Assembly (NCBI GenBank): GCA_036015235.1
Contig: CP107926.1
Location: 4,184,001-4,248,000, forward strand
Direction: 5' to 3'
DNA from: Streptomyces sp. NBC_00433
GTDB lineage: Bacteria; Actinomycetota; Actinomycetes; Streptomycetales; Streptomycetaceae
DNA length: 64,000 bases
Position numbers and translations under genes: made by a program. Under the pieces are notes generated by a model. That model did not search any database, was not told the DNA's origin, and was given only the letters and a program-made list of their open reading frames with translations. The first letter of the stretch is position 1, and each line of letters starts with the position of its first letter. Below, in pieces: positions 9,995-19,090 of the stretch.

Positions 9995-10135
9995 CGATCC
10001 CCCCCAGAGTTGTCTCCCACAATCTAGAGAGGTCCGTTCGTTTCGAGTGAGGTGTCAACTGGCCAAATTACGGGGACTTTCGGTTACGGCTCCAGGAGGA
10101 TGGCACAGTGGACGGGAACGCAGGGGGACGGCAGC

Positions 10136-11221
10136 ATGGCCTACGACTTCATCACGAGCTTCGCCGCCAGGGAGAACGAGGCCTATGCCGCCCGGTTCCA
10201 CGAGGACTTGGTGGGGAAGCTCCGGGCCCTCACCGGGACGACGGTCCGCGCCGCCATGTGTCCGGGTCGTCCGCAAGACCGCCCGGACGCGTCACCGGCG
10301 GCCGAGGCGGCGGTGATGGTCTCGCTCTGCTCCAAGCTGTACTACGACGACTGCGACTGCGGTCGTGACTGGTCCACCTTCGAACAGCGGCTCAGCCGAA
10401 CGCCTGACGAGCGGCGGACGGACGCGAATGCCGCGCGCGTTCTCGTCCGCTGGCAACCGCCTTTCGACCCGCCTACGGGTCTGCCCAGGGCCTCCGTGGG
10501 CGACAAGGGGCTCACCTCGCTCTACGCCCTCAAGGGTCTGCGCGGCATCATGGATGTATCGGGCTGGGAATCCGCGGACTACCGCGCGGCGCTGGACGAG
10601 ATCGCCGCGTGCGTTCTCGCCGGGCGCGCGACGGGGCCGGCCCCACTGCCGCCGGGTGAGCAGTTCTTACCGCTGGTCGCCTTCCCCCAGCCACGCCCCG
10701 CAGTCCGCCCGTCGTCCATCCCGCCGCAGGCCCGGAGCGGCGACCAAGTCGCCCGCGAACCGCGCATCTTCATCTCCTACGCGCACGAGGACGACGGCGT
10801 CCACGCCGAACAGGTCAGTGTCTTCTGGCAGATGCTGCGCGCCGAGGGCATCGACGCGCGGCTGGACCAGCCCGCCGCGCGGGCGCCACAGGACTGGCCC
10901 CAGTGGATGCAGAACGAGTACCGGAAGGCGGACTTCATCGTGGTGGTCGCCTCTCCCGCCTACAAACGCCGGGCCGAGGGCACCGAGACAGAGGGGGTGG
11001 GCAGGGGGGTGGCCTGGGAGGCGCGTCTTCTGCGGAGGGAGATATACGAGCACCCCACGACCTGGTATCTACGGATACTCCGGGTGATCCTGCCCGGTAC
11101 CCGCGTCGAGGATCTGCCGGACTTCCTGGGCGGTCACGACGTCACGCACTACGCCATCGATCCGGCGATACCCACCGACGCTGAGTTACTACTGGACTAC
11201 CTCAAGTCACGAAAGGGCTAA
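10136..11221 (+). CDS. TIR-like/SEFIR fusion protein
   Basis: 361 residues from ATG 10,136 with GGGGGA seven bases upstream. The ATG at 10,100 lies too close to its AGGAGG. Residues 1-165 resemble the TIR-like domain of FxsC-type proteins (VMVSLCSKLYYDDCDCGRDW). A Pro-rich linker leads to a SEFIR domain (about 210-350) opening PRIFISYAHEDD and including QWMQNEYRKADFIVVVASPAY and RGVAWEARLL. SEFIR and TIR domains act in signalling and in prokaryotic immunity. It is divergent from fxsB and followed after 5 bases by the next gene, so the two are probably co-transcribed. Confidence 0.75.
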   Translation: MAYDFITSFAARENEAYAARFHEDLVGKLRALTGTTVRAAMCPGRPQDRPDASPAAEAAVMVSLCSKLYYDDCDCGRDWSTFEQRLSRTPDERRTDANAARVLVRWQPPFDPPTGLPRASVGDKGLTSLYALKGLRGIMDVSGWESADYRAALDEIAACVLAGRATGPAPLPPGEQFLPLVAFPQPRPAVRPSSIPPQARSGDQVAREPRIFISYAHEDDGVHAEQVSVFWQMLRAEGIDARLDQPAARAPQDWPQWMQNEYRKADFIVVVASPAYKRRAEGTETEGVGRGVAWEARLLRREIYEHPTTWYLRILRVILPGTRVEDLPDFLGGHDVTHYAIDPAIPTDAELLLDYLKSRKG

Positions 11222-11226
11222 CGGCT

Positions 11227-11961
11227 GTGACCAGGATGTGGTGGAGCAGGCGGTGGTTCCGCATCGCCGTCTTCACAGTCGTCGGCGGCGGAGCGGGCGC
11301 GGCGCTCTACGGGCTCAACAGGATCGACAGCGGTTACGCCCTGACGGCCGTCGGCGCGGCACTGGGCGCGATCGCCGCGGTCGGGGCCGACTTCTACCGC
11401 AGAACCGCACGCCTGACCGAGGTTCGGATCAGCGTGCCGCAGTTCAGCGAGCTGACCTTCGTGGTGAACGACGAGACCGAGCAGGTCTCGTGGCAGCTGT
11501 TCATAGAGTCGGCCACCCGGACAGCTACCCAAAAGCTCGATGACGGAGAGGGGTTGATACGTGAGGCGCTCAACTCGCTCTATAGTCTCTTCGCCACCAC
11601 GCGGGAGATTCTCCGAAATACCCGGCCCTCCCGGCACACTGAGGGCCTGACCGTCGAGTACCTGGCGGTGAGCCTGCTCAACCGTGAGCTGCGGCCCTTC
11701 CTGTCCAAGTGGCATCCGCGGCTGGCGGAGTTCGAGAGCGCGCACCCCGAACTCCCCGAAACCGCATGGCCCCTGGCGCAGGACTGCCGCGCCGAACTGG
11801 ACCACCTGCGCACCGCCACCCGTCAGTACGTGCTGGGGTTCGCCCAATTGGCGGGCGTGCAGAACCCGGAGCTGATGATCGGCGGCCTCGACGTCGTCGG
11901 GCTGCAGGCGCCTGCGCCGGATGCGGAAACCGACGCGGCAGCGGAGGCGCGCAGGGGCTAG
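11227..11961 (+). CDS. Membrane-anchored hypothetical protein
   Basis: 244 residues, GTG start 5 bases after the SEFIR gene. Two N-terminal hydrophobic helices (about residues 12-30 and 38-56) are followed by a soluble, mostly helical domain with TEVRISVPQFSELTFVV and regular heptad-like Leu spacing. No family is recognised. The position suggests it works with the SEFIR protein, perhaps as its membrane partner. This is inference from context only. Confidence 0.6.
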   Translation: MTRMWWSRRWFRIAVFTVVGGGAGAALYGLNRIDSGYALTAVGAALGAIAAVGADFYRRTARLTEVRISVPQFSELTFVVNDETEQVSWQLFIESATRTATQKLDDGEGLIREALNSLYSLFATTREILRNTRPSRHTEGLTVEYLAVSLLNRELRPFLSKWHPRLAEFESAHPELPETAWPLAQDCRAELDHLRTATRQYVLGFAQLAGVQNPELMIGGLDVVGLQAPAPDAETDAAAEARRG

Positions 11962-12103
11962 CGGAGGAGTCTGCCAGGCAGCGCACTGCCTGCGACGGGT
12001 CCCGGTCGTCAAGGACGAAGAGCCGAACCCGCCGTCAATCTCCCAGGCCACCGTCTTCCAGGTCGGGCAAACGACGGACAGACCCCTGACCAGGCAAAAA
12101 GAA

Positions 12104-12146
12104 GAGCCTCCTGTCGGATTCGAACCGACGACCTTCGCTTTACAAG
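12104..12146 (-). repeat. Second att site, diverged tRNA-Thr 3' fragment
   Basis: A 43-base copy of the tRNA-Thr 3' half with three substitutions (40/43). Its flank to about 12,285 resembles the flank of the copy at 123, with shared blocks such as GCTGACC and ATCCGTGCT. It separates the fxs-type island from the short segment next to the intact tRNA. The gene-free bases 11,962-12,286 otherwise hold nothing I can identify. Confidence 0.75.
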
Positions 12147-12286
12147 ATCCCTCAGGGCAGGCGGCTGACCTGCGGTGATGCGGCCGATGTGCCGCTGACC
12201 AGCGGAAATGGCGCTCACCTCTTGCCACTGGTTCGCACGGGCTTCCGCACCCATGGGTGCTGCATCCGTGCTGGACAAGCAAGCAC

Positions 12287-12835
12287 TCAGGCGTACGGCA
12301 GCAGCGTCGCAGTGTCAAGGTCGAAGCCGAATGGCGTGGGAATGTGGAGGCTTTCACCGAACTCAGCGTCCTCGCGACGGTGGTACTTGCGGCCGTCGGG
12401 GAGGCTGAAGAGCGTGACGGTCTTCAGCCTGGCGTCCACCACGAGATACAGGGGAATTCCCATCACCGGGTAGTCCCTGACCTTGCCCACCCAGTCGTTC
12501 TCGGGGTTCGACGGCGAGACCAACTCGACGGCGATGGCCGCGGTCTCCGCAGGGACCTGGTTGTCGGTGGTCTCCAGGACGGCGGCCGGCAGATAGGTCA
12601 GGTCGGGATTGCGGCTCTTGCCCACGCTGGGGGACACAAGGTCCGTGTTCTCGCTCGGCACCAGATCACTCGGGCTGTGCGCGTCGAACTGGCGCCTGAC
12701 CACCAGGAGATTGCGCTGGTGGATGCCGGAGGGGCCGACCATCATGACGATGGTGTCGCCCGAGATCTCGGCCTTGAACCCTTCCGGCAGACTCCTGCGG
12801 GCCTCGTCGAGGAGTGCAAAGTGCTGCGGGTCCAT
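12287..12835 (-). CDS. Uma2-family (DUF820) endonuclease-like protein
   Basis: 182 residues from ATG 12,835, preceded by GGGAGG. It has the restriction-endonuclease-like core of Uma2/DUF820 proteins: RNPDLTYL, then AIAVELVSPSN, a Lys in WVGKVRDY, and GIPLYLVVD. The family is expanded in Streptomyces and cyanobacteria and its role is poorly known. It is the only gene between the second att repeat and the intact tRNA, so it is the cargo of the proximal mini-element. A longer frame upstream runs through the tRNA gene and is not credible. Confidence 0.8.
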   Translation of the reverse strand: MDPQHFALLDEARRSLPEGFKAEISGDTIVMMVGPSGIHQRNLLVVRRQFDAHSPSDLVPSENTDLVSPSVGKSRNPDLTYLPAAVLETTDNQVPAETAAIAVELVSPSNPENDWVGKVRDYPVMGIPLYLVVDARLKTVTLFSLPDGRKYHRREDAEFGESLHIPTPFGFDLDTATLLPYA

Positions 12836-13027
12836 GCTGCAGTGCCTCCCAGGAGCGAGCCGCCTCGTCTCCAAGACTATCGGGCACCTACCGCCCAGGA
12901 GGACTGACAGCGTCCGCTGAGACCAGAACTGAGACCGCCGACACCAAAGCGGCCCGCTCCCGCCAGCGCCGCCACGTCCGCTGAACGCAAAACCCCAGCT
13001 CAGAAGACATCTGGGCTGGGGTTTAGG

Positions 13028-13104
13028 TGGAGCCCCCTGTCGGGTTCGAACCGACGACCTACGCTTTACAAGAGCGTCGCTCTGGCCAACTGAGCTAAGG
13101 AGGC
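13028..13104 (-). tRNA. tRNA-Thr (UGU)
   Basis: Read on the minus strand it forms a standard cloverleaf. The acceptor stem GCCTCCT pairs with AGGGGGC, there is a D-arm with AGCTCAGTTGG, the anticodon loop CTTGTAA gives anticodon TGT, and the T-arm is GTCGG-TTCGAAC-CCGAC. CCA is encoded at 13,028-13,030. Its 3' half is the integration target repeated at 123 and 12,104. Confidence 0.95.
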
Positions 13105-13310
13105 GCGAAGAGCAGTGTAGCGGGCGGGGTCGGGGGAGGGTGGGGAAAAAGTGGGTGGGGGGCTGGTGACAAGAAGGGGAACGTGCAGGTAGCGTCACCG
13201 GGAGTCCGTGGGATGCGGACTGGAGACCACTGAAGCGGCACCAAGAGAACTGCTTCCTTTACTCGGATCGTCCGGCACGTTCCTGCCGGTGAAGGGACTG
13301 CGTAACAGTC

Positions 13311-14435
<1,125 letters not shown>

Positions 14436-14451
14436 CGCCGCGAAGCGATAC

Positions 14452-14493
14452 GGCCGGGCGGTACGTGGCTTGCCACGTACCGCCCGGCCTTTT
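14452..14493 (+). terminator. Rho-independent terminator of msiK
   Basis: A perfect 18-bp stem (14,452-14,469 with 14,472-14,489) separated by TT and followed by TTTT, 16 bases after the msiK stop. Confidence 0.93.
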
Positions 14494-14710
14494 CACGTGG
14501 CCGCGCGGTGGCCCCCCGCGCCGTGGCAGCGCCGTGGTCCCGCCCAGGCCGGCTCGCGGCCTTCCGCACCGGTCGCACCGGTCGCATACATACGCATAAC
14601 CGGCCTTTCGGGTCCGTTCGTCAACACCGAACACCCCCGCAGGCGATTTCACTCCCTCGGGAGAGTGACTAAATGTCGCCAAATCATCACCAGTCGCTAC
14701 GATCCGATGC

Positions 14711-15139
14711 GTGAACCAGGTAGCTCGCCGTCTCGGCAAGACATTCGCGCTCGTTCTCCCGGTCGTTCTCGTGCTGTCGGGAACGCTCGCCGTCACCCGC
14801 GTCCCGTGGGCCGTCTCCTCCTCCGACGCGCAGGTGCTCACCGCCTCCGCCAAGAGCAGGCAGGAAGTGGCCGCGGAGACCGCCGCCAAGGCGCCGCAGG
14901 AGGCGCTGCGTACGCGGCTGCTGGCCGAACTCCAGCAGAAGGACCCGGGGGTGGCACTGACCGACCTCCAGATCGCCATGGCCCGCCAACCGTCGCTCGC
15001 CAAATACTGCGCGTCCATCGCGCGTTCGCTGGGCCGCGCCGCCGTCGCCAAGTACGACGGCGCCACGCAGCGCGCCCAGTCGTGGTCGCGGCCGGTGTGC
15101 GACACCGCCTTCGCCACGGGCATCGCCTCGGTCGGCTGA
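14711..15139 (+). CDS. Hypothetical membrane-anchored or secreted protein
   Basis: 142 residues, GTG start. An Arg-containing N-terminus is followed by one hydrophobic helix (about 11-29, FALVLPVVLVLSGTLAV), then a soluble Ala- and Gln-rich domain with two Cys (about 115 and 130). It may be a signal anchor or signal peptide without a clear cleavage site. No family recognised. It lies between msiK and a nucleotidyltransferase gene in the same direction. Confidence 0.65.
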   Translation: MNQVARRLGKTFALVLPVVLVLSGTLAVTRVPWAVSSSDAQVLTASAKSRQEVAAETAAKAPQEALRTRLLAELQQKDPGVALTDLQIAMARQPSLAKYCASIARSLGRAAVAKYDGATQRAQSWSRPVCDTAFATGIASVG

Positions 15140-15215
15140 CCCCGGCCGGAGGAGGAGGCGGGGTGCGGGCCGCGCCCCGCCTTCCGCGTCGGCGGGCGTC
15201 GCATAAGGTCGCCGC

Positions 15216-15956
15216 ATGACGCACGACACCATTGCGCACGAGGTCAACCCGGTCACGCAGGCCGTCATCCTGGCGGGAGGCCAGGGTTCGCGGCTGCGCC
15301 CGTACACCGACGACCGGCCCAAGCCGATGGTCGAGATCCCGGGCACGGGCACGCCGATCATCGGCCACCAGCTCGCGTGGCTCGCCGCGGAGGGCGTCAC
15401 CGACGCCGTCGTCTCGTGCGGGCACCTCGCGGAGGTCCTCCAGGACTGGCTGGACAGCACGCCGCTGCCGATGAAGGTGACCACCGTCGTCGAGCACGAG
15501 CCGCTGGGCCGCGGCGGCGGCCTCAAGTACGCCGCCGCGTCGCTGCCGCGCCCCGAGGAGCCGTGGTACGCCACCAACGGCGACATCTGGACCCGCTTCT
15601 CGCTGCGCGACATGGCCGCCTTCCACGAGGAGCGCGACGCCGTCGCGACGCTCGCCCTCGCCAGGCCGCGGATTCCCTGGGGCGCCGTCGAGACCAACGA
15701 ATTCGGGCAGGTCCTGGACTTCATCGAGTCCCCGCCGTCGCCCTTCCTCATCAACGCCGGCGTCTACGTCTTCGCGCCCGGCTTCACGGCGATGCTGCCG
15801 GACCTGGGCGACCACGAACGCACCACCTTCCCCCGCTTGGCGCGGGAGCGCCGGCTGGCCGGCTACCCGATCCCGCAGGGCGCGTACTGGCGGGCCATCG
15901 ACACGGCCAAGGACCTCCGCGAGGCGGCCAGGGAACTGGGCGCCGCGCCCGTCTAG
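15216..15956 (+). CDS. Sugar-phosphate nucleotidyltransferase
   Basis: 246 residues. The N-terminal signature VILAGGQGSRLRPYT with RPKPMVEIPG is the nucleotide-binding loop of the NTP_transferase family (GlmU/RmlA/GDP-mannose pyrophosphorylase type). YATNGDIWT supplies the metal-binding Asp, and a Lys lies in DTAKDLREA. It probably makes an NDP-sugar from a sugar 1-phosphate in the cytoplasm. The exact sugar and nucleotide cannot be told. The protein is short and lacks a left-handed beta-helix or acyltransferase domain. Confidence 0.85.
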   Translation: MTHDTIAHEVNPVTQAVILAGGQGSRLRPYTDDRPKPMVEIPGTGTPIIGHQLAWLAAEGVTDAVVSCGHLAEVLQDWLDSTPLPMKVTTVVEHEPLGRGGGLKYAAASLPRPEEPWYATNGDIWTRFSLRDMAAFHEERDAVATLALARPRIPWGAVETNEFGQVLDFIESPPSPFLINAGVYVFAPGFTAMLPDLGDHERTTFPRLARERRLAGYPIPQGAYWRAIDTAKDLREAARELGAAPV

Positions 15957-16140
15957 TGTGATGCGCCCCGCGTCCGCGTCAGCGCCTGGCGGCGGACCGC
16001 CCCTCGCGGCTGCCCCTCGCGGCCGGACCTCGTGCCTTGCCGTGCGCCGGGGCTCGGCGCGCAGTTCCCCGCGCCCCGGAAGGCCGCCCCTCGCCGGCCG
16101 GTTCACAGGGCAGTACGACCAGGCCCCGCACCGACGCGAA

Positions 16141-16167
16141 TCCCCGCGCCTTCGCAAGGCGCGGGGA
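16141..16167. terminator. Stem-loop between convergent genes
   Basis: An inverted repeat with a 12-bp stem TCCCCGCGCCTT/AAGGCGCGGGGA and a 3-base loop, followed by a partial repeat of the right arm. No U-tract. It sits between the convergent nucleotidyltransferase and DoxX-like genes and could end transcription both ways. The upstream piece around 16,060 contains GCGCAGTTCCCCGCGCCCC, a dispersed Streptomyces intergenic motif. Confidence 0.55.
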
Positions 16168-16205
16168 CAAGGCGCGGGGACGCGGGGATTGCCGGGGCGG
16201 GACGG

Positions 16206-17900
16206 TCAGGCCGTCGGCGCCGGGGATGTCGGCGGAGGGCCGAGCAGAGGGGCGCCGAGGAGGCCGCCGATGGCGCCCTGCGGGGGCTTGGCGGGCGGCG
16301 GCGGAGGCGGCGGGGCCGCCTGGGTCGGGGGGGCCGGGGGCGGGGACGGCGGGGGCACCGAGTGGTGTCCGGGGGTGCCGGAGGAGTGGCTGGCGCCGGA
16401 CGTGGACGTGTTGCCGGGTGTGTGCCTGGGCCCGGGGGCCGTGGTCGGCGCCTGGGTCGGCGCCACCGCGTCCGGCTGCTTCTTCTTGGCCTTCGCCGAC
16501 GTCGTCGGCGACGGTGCGGTCGGCGTGGAGTCGCTCCCGGATGCCTCGGGCAGCGGCAGGCCGGGCAGGTTGTTGACGGGCGGGGCCGTCGGGCCCGCGG
16601 GGCGCTGCTCCGGGGCGGTGGTGGCCCTCACCGCGGCGCCCAGCACGGAGCCGAGCAGCAGGGTGCAGCCGACGATGACCGTACCGAGCACCGTGCCGCG
16701 GCGCAGGACGTAGCGGCGCAGGTCCCACAGGCCGACCCGCGGGCCGAGGCGGCGCCAGGCGTCGCCGGCGAGCTTGCCGTCGATGGAGTAGACGGGGGCG
16801 CCGGCGATGATCAGCGGGCTCCAGGCGGCCAGGTAGATGAAGTCGGGGGCGTCGTAGACCGGGACGGTGCGCCAGCTCACGGTGACGAGCAGCGCGACGG
16901 ACAGGGCGGCGCCGAAGGCCGCGGCGACCCGCTGCCACAGGCCGCAGACGGTCAGGACGCCGACCACGACCTGGAGGAAGGCGATGCTCAGGCCCGCGCC
17001 CACCGGGTGGTTGAGCGCGGCGTCGCGCAGCGGTTCGGCCGCCGCCCAGGGGTGCAGGGAGGCGAGCCAGGTGACCATGGAGCCGCGCTCGCCGCCGTCG
17101 AAGTAGACGCGGTCGCACAGCTTGCCCATGCCGGCGTAGATCGACACGAAGCCGAGGAAGATGCGCAGCGGCAGCAGCACGATGCCGAGGTTCATCCGGC
17201 GGTGCGGATACCAGGCGTGCTTGACGAAGTCGCCGTTGCTCTTGCGCGGCCTGCGCTCGGCTTCGGCGTCGCCATATGCGCCGCCCTCGCCATATGCGCC
17301 GCCCTCGCCATATGCGCCGCCCTCGCCGTACGCGCCGCCGTCTTCGAAGGCGCCGCCATGTACGTTGCCGCGACCGCGTACGCCGCCGCGCCTGTGCGCG
17401 TCGCCGTGGTAGCCGACCGCCGGCTCGTCGTCGTACGCGCCGCGCGCCGGGCGTACGCCGCGGAGCAGGCCGGTGGGGGCCTGGCCGTTGCGCGGCCCGA
17501 CGACGGTCGGCTTGACCGGCGGCAGCACCGTGGTGTCGTCGATACGCGGCAGCACCTGGGTCGCGCCGCCGTCGGCGGTTCCGGCCCGCCTCACCGCTTG
17601 CAGGAGCTCGCCGGCCAGCTGGTCGTCGGGCTCGGTGCGGCCGGACCACACGACCGGCGCGAGCTTGCGGCGGCCGGGGGCTCCAGGGGCGCCCGCGTGA
17701 TGCGGGGCCGCGATGCGGCTGGTGTCGCCGAGGCCGAGGGAACGGGCCGAGGTCCGTCCCAGCTGCACGCGGAAACTCGCATGGGTGACGATGACCTGGG
17801 CGGGATCGCTCGGCACCCGTGTCATCGTCATGACCGACTCGTCGAATCCGGGCGTCCCTCCCCCCGTGGAGGGGTGGGGTGTTCTGGTGTCCACACTCAT
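16206..17900 (-). CDS. DoxX-family membrane protein with Pro-rich tail
   Basis: 564 residues. A long N-terminal region contains a Gly-Ala-Tyr repeat (about 185-212). The DoxX-like membrane domain follows with four to five helices (about 240-415): LPLRIFLGFVSIYAGMGKL, FLQVVVGVLTVCGLWQR, FGAALSVALLVTVSWRTV. A further helix near 435 is followed by a Pro/Thr/Ala-rich C-terminal tail of about 120 residues, probably extracytoplasmic. DoxX proteins are linked to redox and thiol stress functions. A specific role here is unknown. Confidence 0.75.
   Translation of the reverse strand: MSVDTRTPHPSTGGGTPGFDESVMTMTRVPSDPAQVIVTHASFRVQLGRTSARSLGLGDTSRIAAPHHAGAPGAPGRRKLAPVVWSGRTEPDDQLAGELLQAVRRAGTADGGATQVLPRIDDTTVLPPVKPTVVGPRNGQAPTGLLRGVRPARGAYDDEPAVGYHGDAHRRGGVRGRGNVHGGAFEDGGAYGEGGAYGEGGAYGEGGAYGDAEAERRPRKSNGDFVKHAWYPHRRMNLGIVLLPLRIFLGFVSIYAGMGKLCDRVYFDGGERGSMVTWLASLHPWAAAEPLRDAALNHPVGAGLSIAFLQVVVGVLTVCGLWQRVAAAFGAALSVALLVTVSWRTVPVYDAPDFIYLAAWSPLIIAGAPVYSIDGKLAGDAWRRLGPRVGLWDLRRYVLRRGTVLGTVIVGCTLLLGSVLGAAVRATTAPEQRPAGPTAPPVNNLPGLPLPEASGSDSTPTAPSPTTSAKAKKKQPDAVAPTQAPTTAPGPRHTPGNTSTSGASHSSGTPGHHSVPPPSPPPAPPTQAAPPPPPPPAKPPQGAIGGLLGAPLLGPPPTSPAPTA
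17269..17340 (-). repeat. In-frame 18-bp tandem repeat (4 units)
   Basis: Four 18-bp units in a row. The first three are identical (TCGCCATATGCGCCGCCC on plus) and the fourth is diverged. They encode Gly-Gly-Ala-Tyr-Gly-Glu repeats inside the DoxX-like protein. Whole-codon units keep the frame, so copy number can change without loss of the protein. Confidence 0.9.
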
Positions 17901-18032
17901 CTAACCGAGTGACGGACGTTTAGGACACTGCCTGACATGGGCCTCGATGTCCGAGACGCGTCAATCGAGCCGAGCCCGTATGATGCGCTCCCGCAGGTCC
18001 TGACGGCCGGCTCGCACCGGCCGCCGAGCAGC

Positions 18033-18989
18033 TCAGGCCCGGCGCCGGGCCGCCTCGTAGAGCACGACGCCCGCCGCCACGCCGGCGTTCAGCGACTCGG
18101 CGGCGCCGCCCGGCATCGGGATGCGGACCAGCAGGTCGCAGGTCTCGCCGACCAGCCGGGACAGGCCCTTGCCCTCGCTGCCCGCGACGATGACGACGGG
18201 GCCGGTGAGCGCTTCGAGGTCGTACAGCTCGACGTCGCCGTCCGCGGCCAGGCCGATGACGGTCAGGCCCGCCTTGCGGTAGGCCTCCAGGGTGCGGGTC
18301 AGGTTGGTGGCGCGGGCCACCGGGACGCGGGCGGCGGTGCCTGCCGAGGTCTTCCAGGCGCCCGCGGTCATACCGGCGGCACGCCGCTCGGGCACCACGA
18401 CACCGTGGCCGCCGAAGGCCGCGACCGAGCGGACGACGGCGCCGAGGTTGCGCGGGTCGGTGACACCGTCGAGGGCCACGATCAGCGCGTCGTCGCCCTG
18501 GTCGGACGCCTCGGCGAGCAGGTCCTCGGGGTGGGCATACTCGTACGGCGGGATCTGCAGCACCAGGCCCTGGTGGTTCAGGCCCGCGGTGATGCGGTCC
18601 AGCTCGGGCCTGGGCGCTTCGAGCAGCGGCACCCCGCGGTCGGTGGCCAGCCGCAGCGCCTCGCGGACCCGGTCGTCGTTTTCGATGAACTGCTGGACGT
18701 AGACGGCCGTCGCCGGGATGTCGGCGCGCAGCGCCTCGACCACCGGGTTGCGGCCGACGACCATCTCCGACGTCGACTTGGCGCCGCGCCCGGACGGGCG
18801 GCGGGACTGGCCCGACACCCGCCGGGCCTGCGCGGCGGCGACGCGGTTCTTCTTGTGGCCCTTGCGCGCCTCGGCCGGCGGCGTCGGGCCCTTGCCCTCA
18901 AGGCCCTTGCGGCGCTGCCCGCCGCTGCCGACCGTGGCGCCCTTCTTGTTGGACGTACGGCGGTTCCTGCGCTGGCTGTTGCCGGCCAT
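18033..18989 (-). CDS. rlmB: 23S rRNA 2'-O-ribose G2251 methyltransferase
   Basis: 318 residues. A basic N-terminal extension of about 75 residues (many RR and KK pairs) precedes the substrate-binding domain ([13 protein letters not shown]) and the SPOUT catalytic domain with its three SpoU motifs: [28 protein letters not shown] and [18 protein letters not shown]. The family methylates the 2'-O of a conserved guanosine in 23S rRNA using SAM bound in a trefoil knot. It lies just downstream of cysS in the same direction, as in other actinomycetes. Confidence 0.92.
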   Translation of the reverse strand: MAGNSQRRNRRTSNKKGATVGSGGQRRKGLEGKGPTPPAEARKGHKKNRVAAAQARRVSGQSRRPSGRGAKSTSEMVVGRNPVVEALRADIPATAVYVQQFIENDDRVREALRLATDRGVPLLEAPRPELDRITAGLNHQGLVLQIPPYEYAHPEDLLAEASDQGDDALIVALDGVTDPRNLGAVVRSVAAFGGHGVVVPERRAAGMTAGAWKTSAGTAARVPVARATNLTRTLEAYRKAGLTVIGLAADGDVELYDLEALTGPVVIVAGSEGKGLSRLVGETCDLLVRIPMPGGAAESLNAGVAAGVVLYEAARRRA

Positions 18990-19090
18990 GGGGCACTCTC
19001 ACTTCTTGTCTGCGTCTCGACGTTGCTACGTCTCCACGTCGTCGCGTCGCCGCGTCGAATGTCGTTGTACGTGGGGCGGCGGCGGGGCGG

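Larger units (their letters stand above)
123..13072. mobile_element. Genomic island(s) integrated at the tRNA-Thr gene
   Basis: The 43-base 3' half of the tRNA-Thr gene (13,030-13,072) is repeated perfectly at 123-165 and with three mismatches at 12,104-12,146, all in the same orientation. This is the footprint of site-specific integration into a tRNA 3' end. The spacing suggests two elements in tandem: about 12 kb carrying the fxs-type operon and about 0.9 kb carrying a Uma2-like gene. I see no integrase, excisionase, replication or transfer gene between the repeats, so the element looks non-autonomous. Parts of the interior, for example around 2,400-2,700, are clearly more AT-rich than the neighbouring core genes, which fits transfer. 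Confidence 0.8.

Noticed and set aside
9805..10058. Two short minus-strand frames overlapping the fxsB start, considered as an FxSxx precursor
   Set aside because: Neither ends in Phe-x-Ser-x-x nor has a good ribosome site. They overlap the coding sequence of fxsB.
10108..10368. GTG ORF with AGGAGG upstream, in another frame of the SEFIR gene
   Set aside because: It is fully inside the SEFIR frame, shows only compositional bias, and the true gene has its own site at 10,121.
12836..13198. N-terminal extension of the Uma2-like gene
   Set aside because: The extra residues are encoded by the tRNA-Thr gene and its flank. The ATG at 12,835 has its own GGGAGG.
16130..16200. Possible CRISPR-like repeats in GC-rich DNA
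   Set aside because: Only a hairpin and one partial repeat, with no regular spacers. No cas gene in the window.
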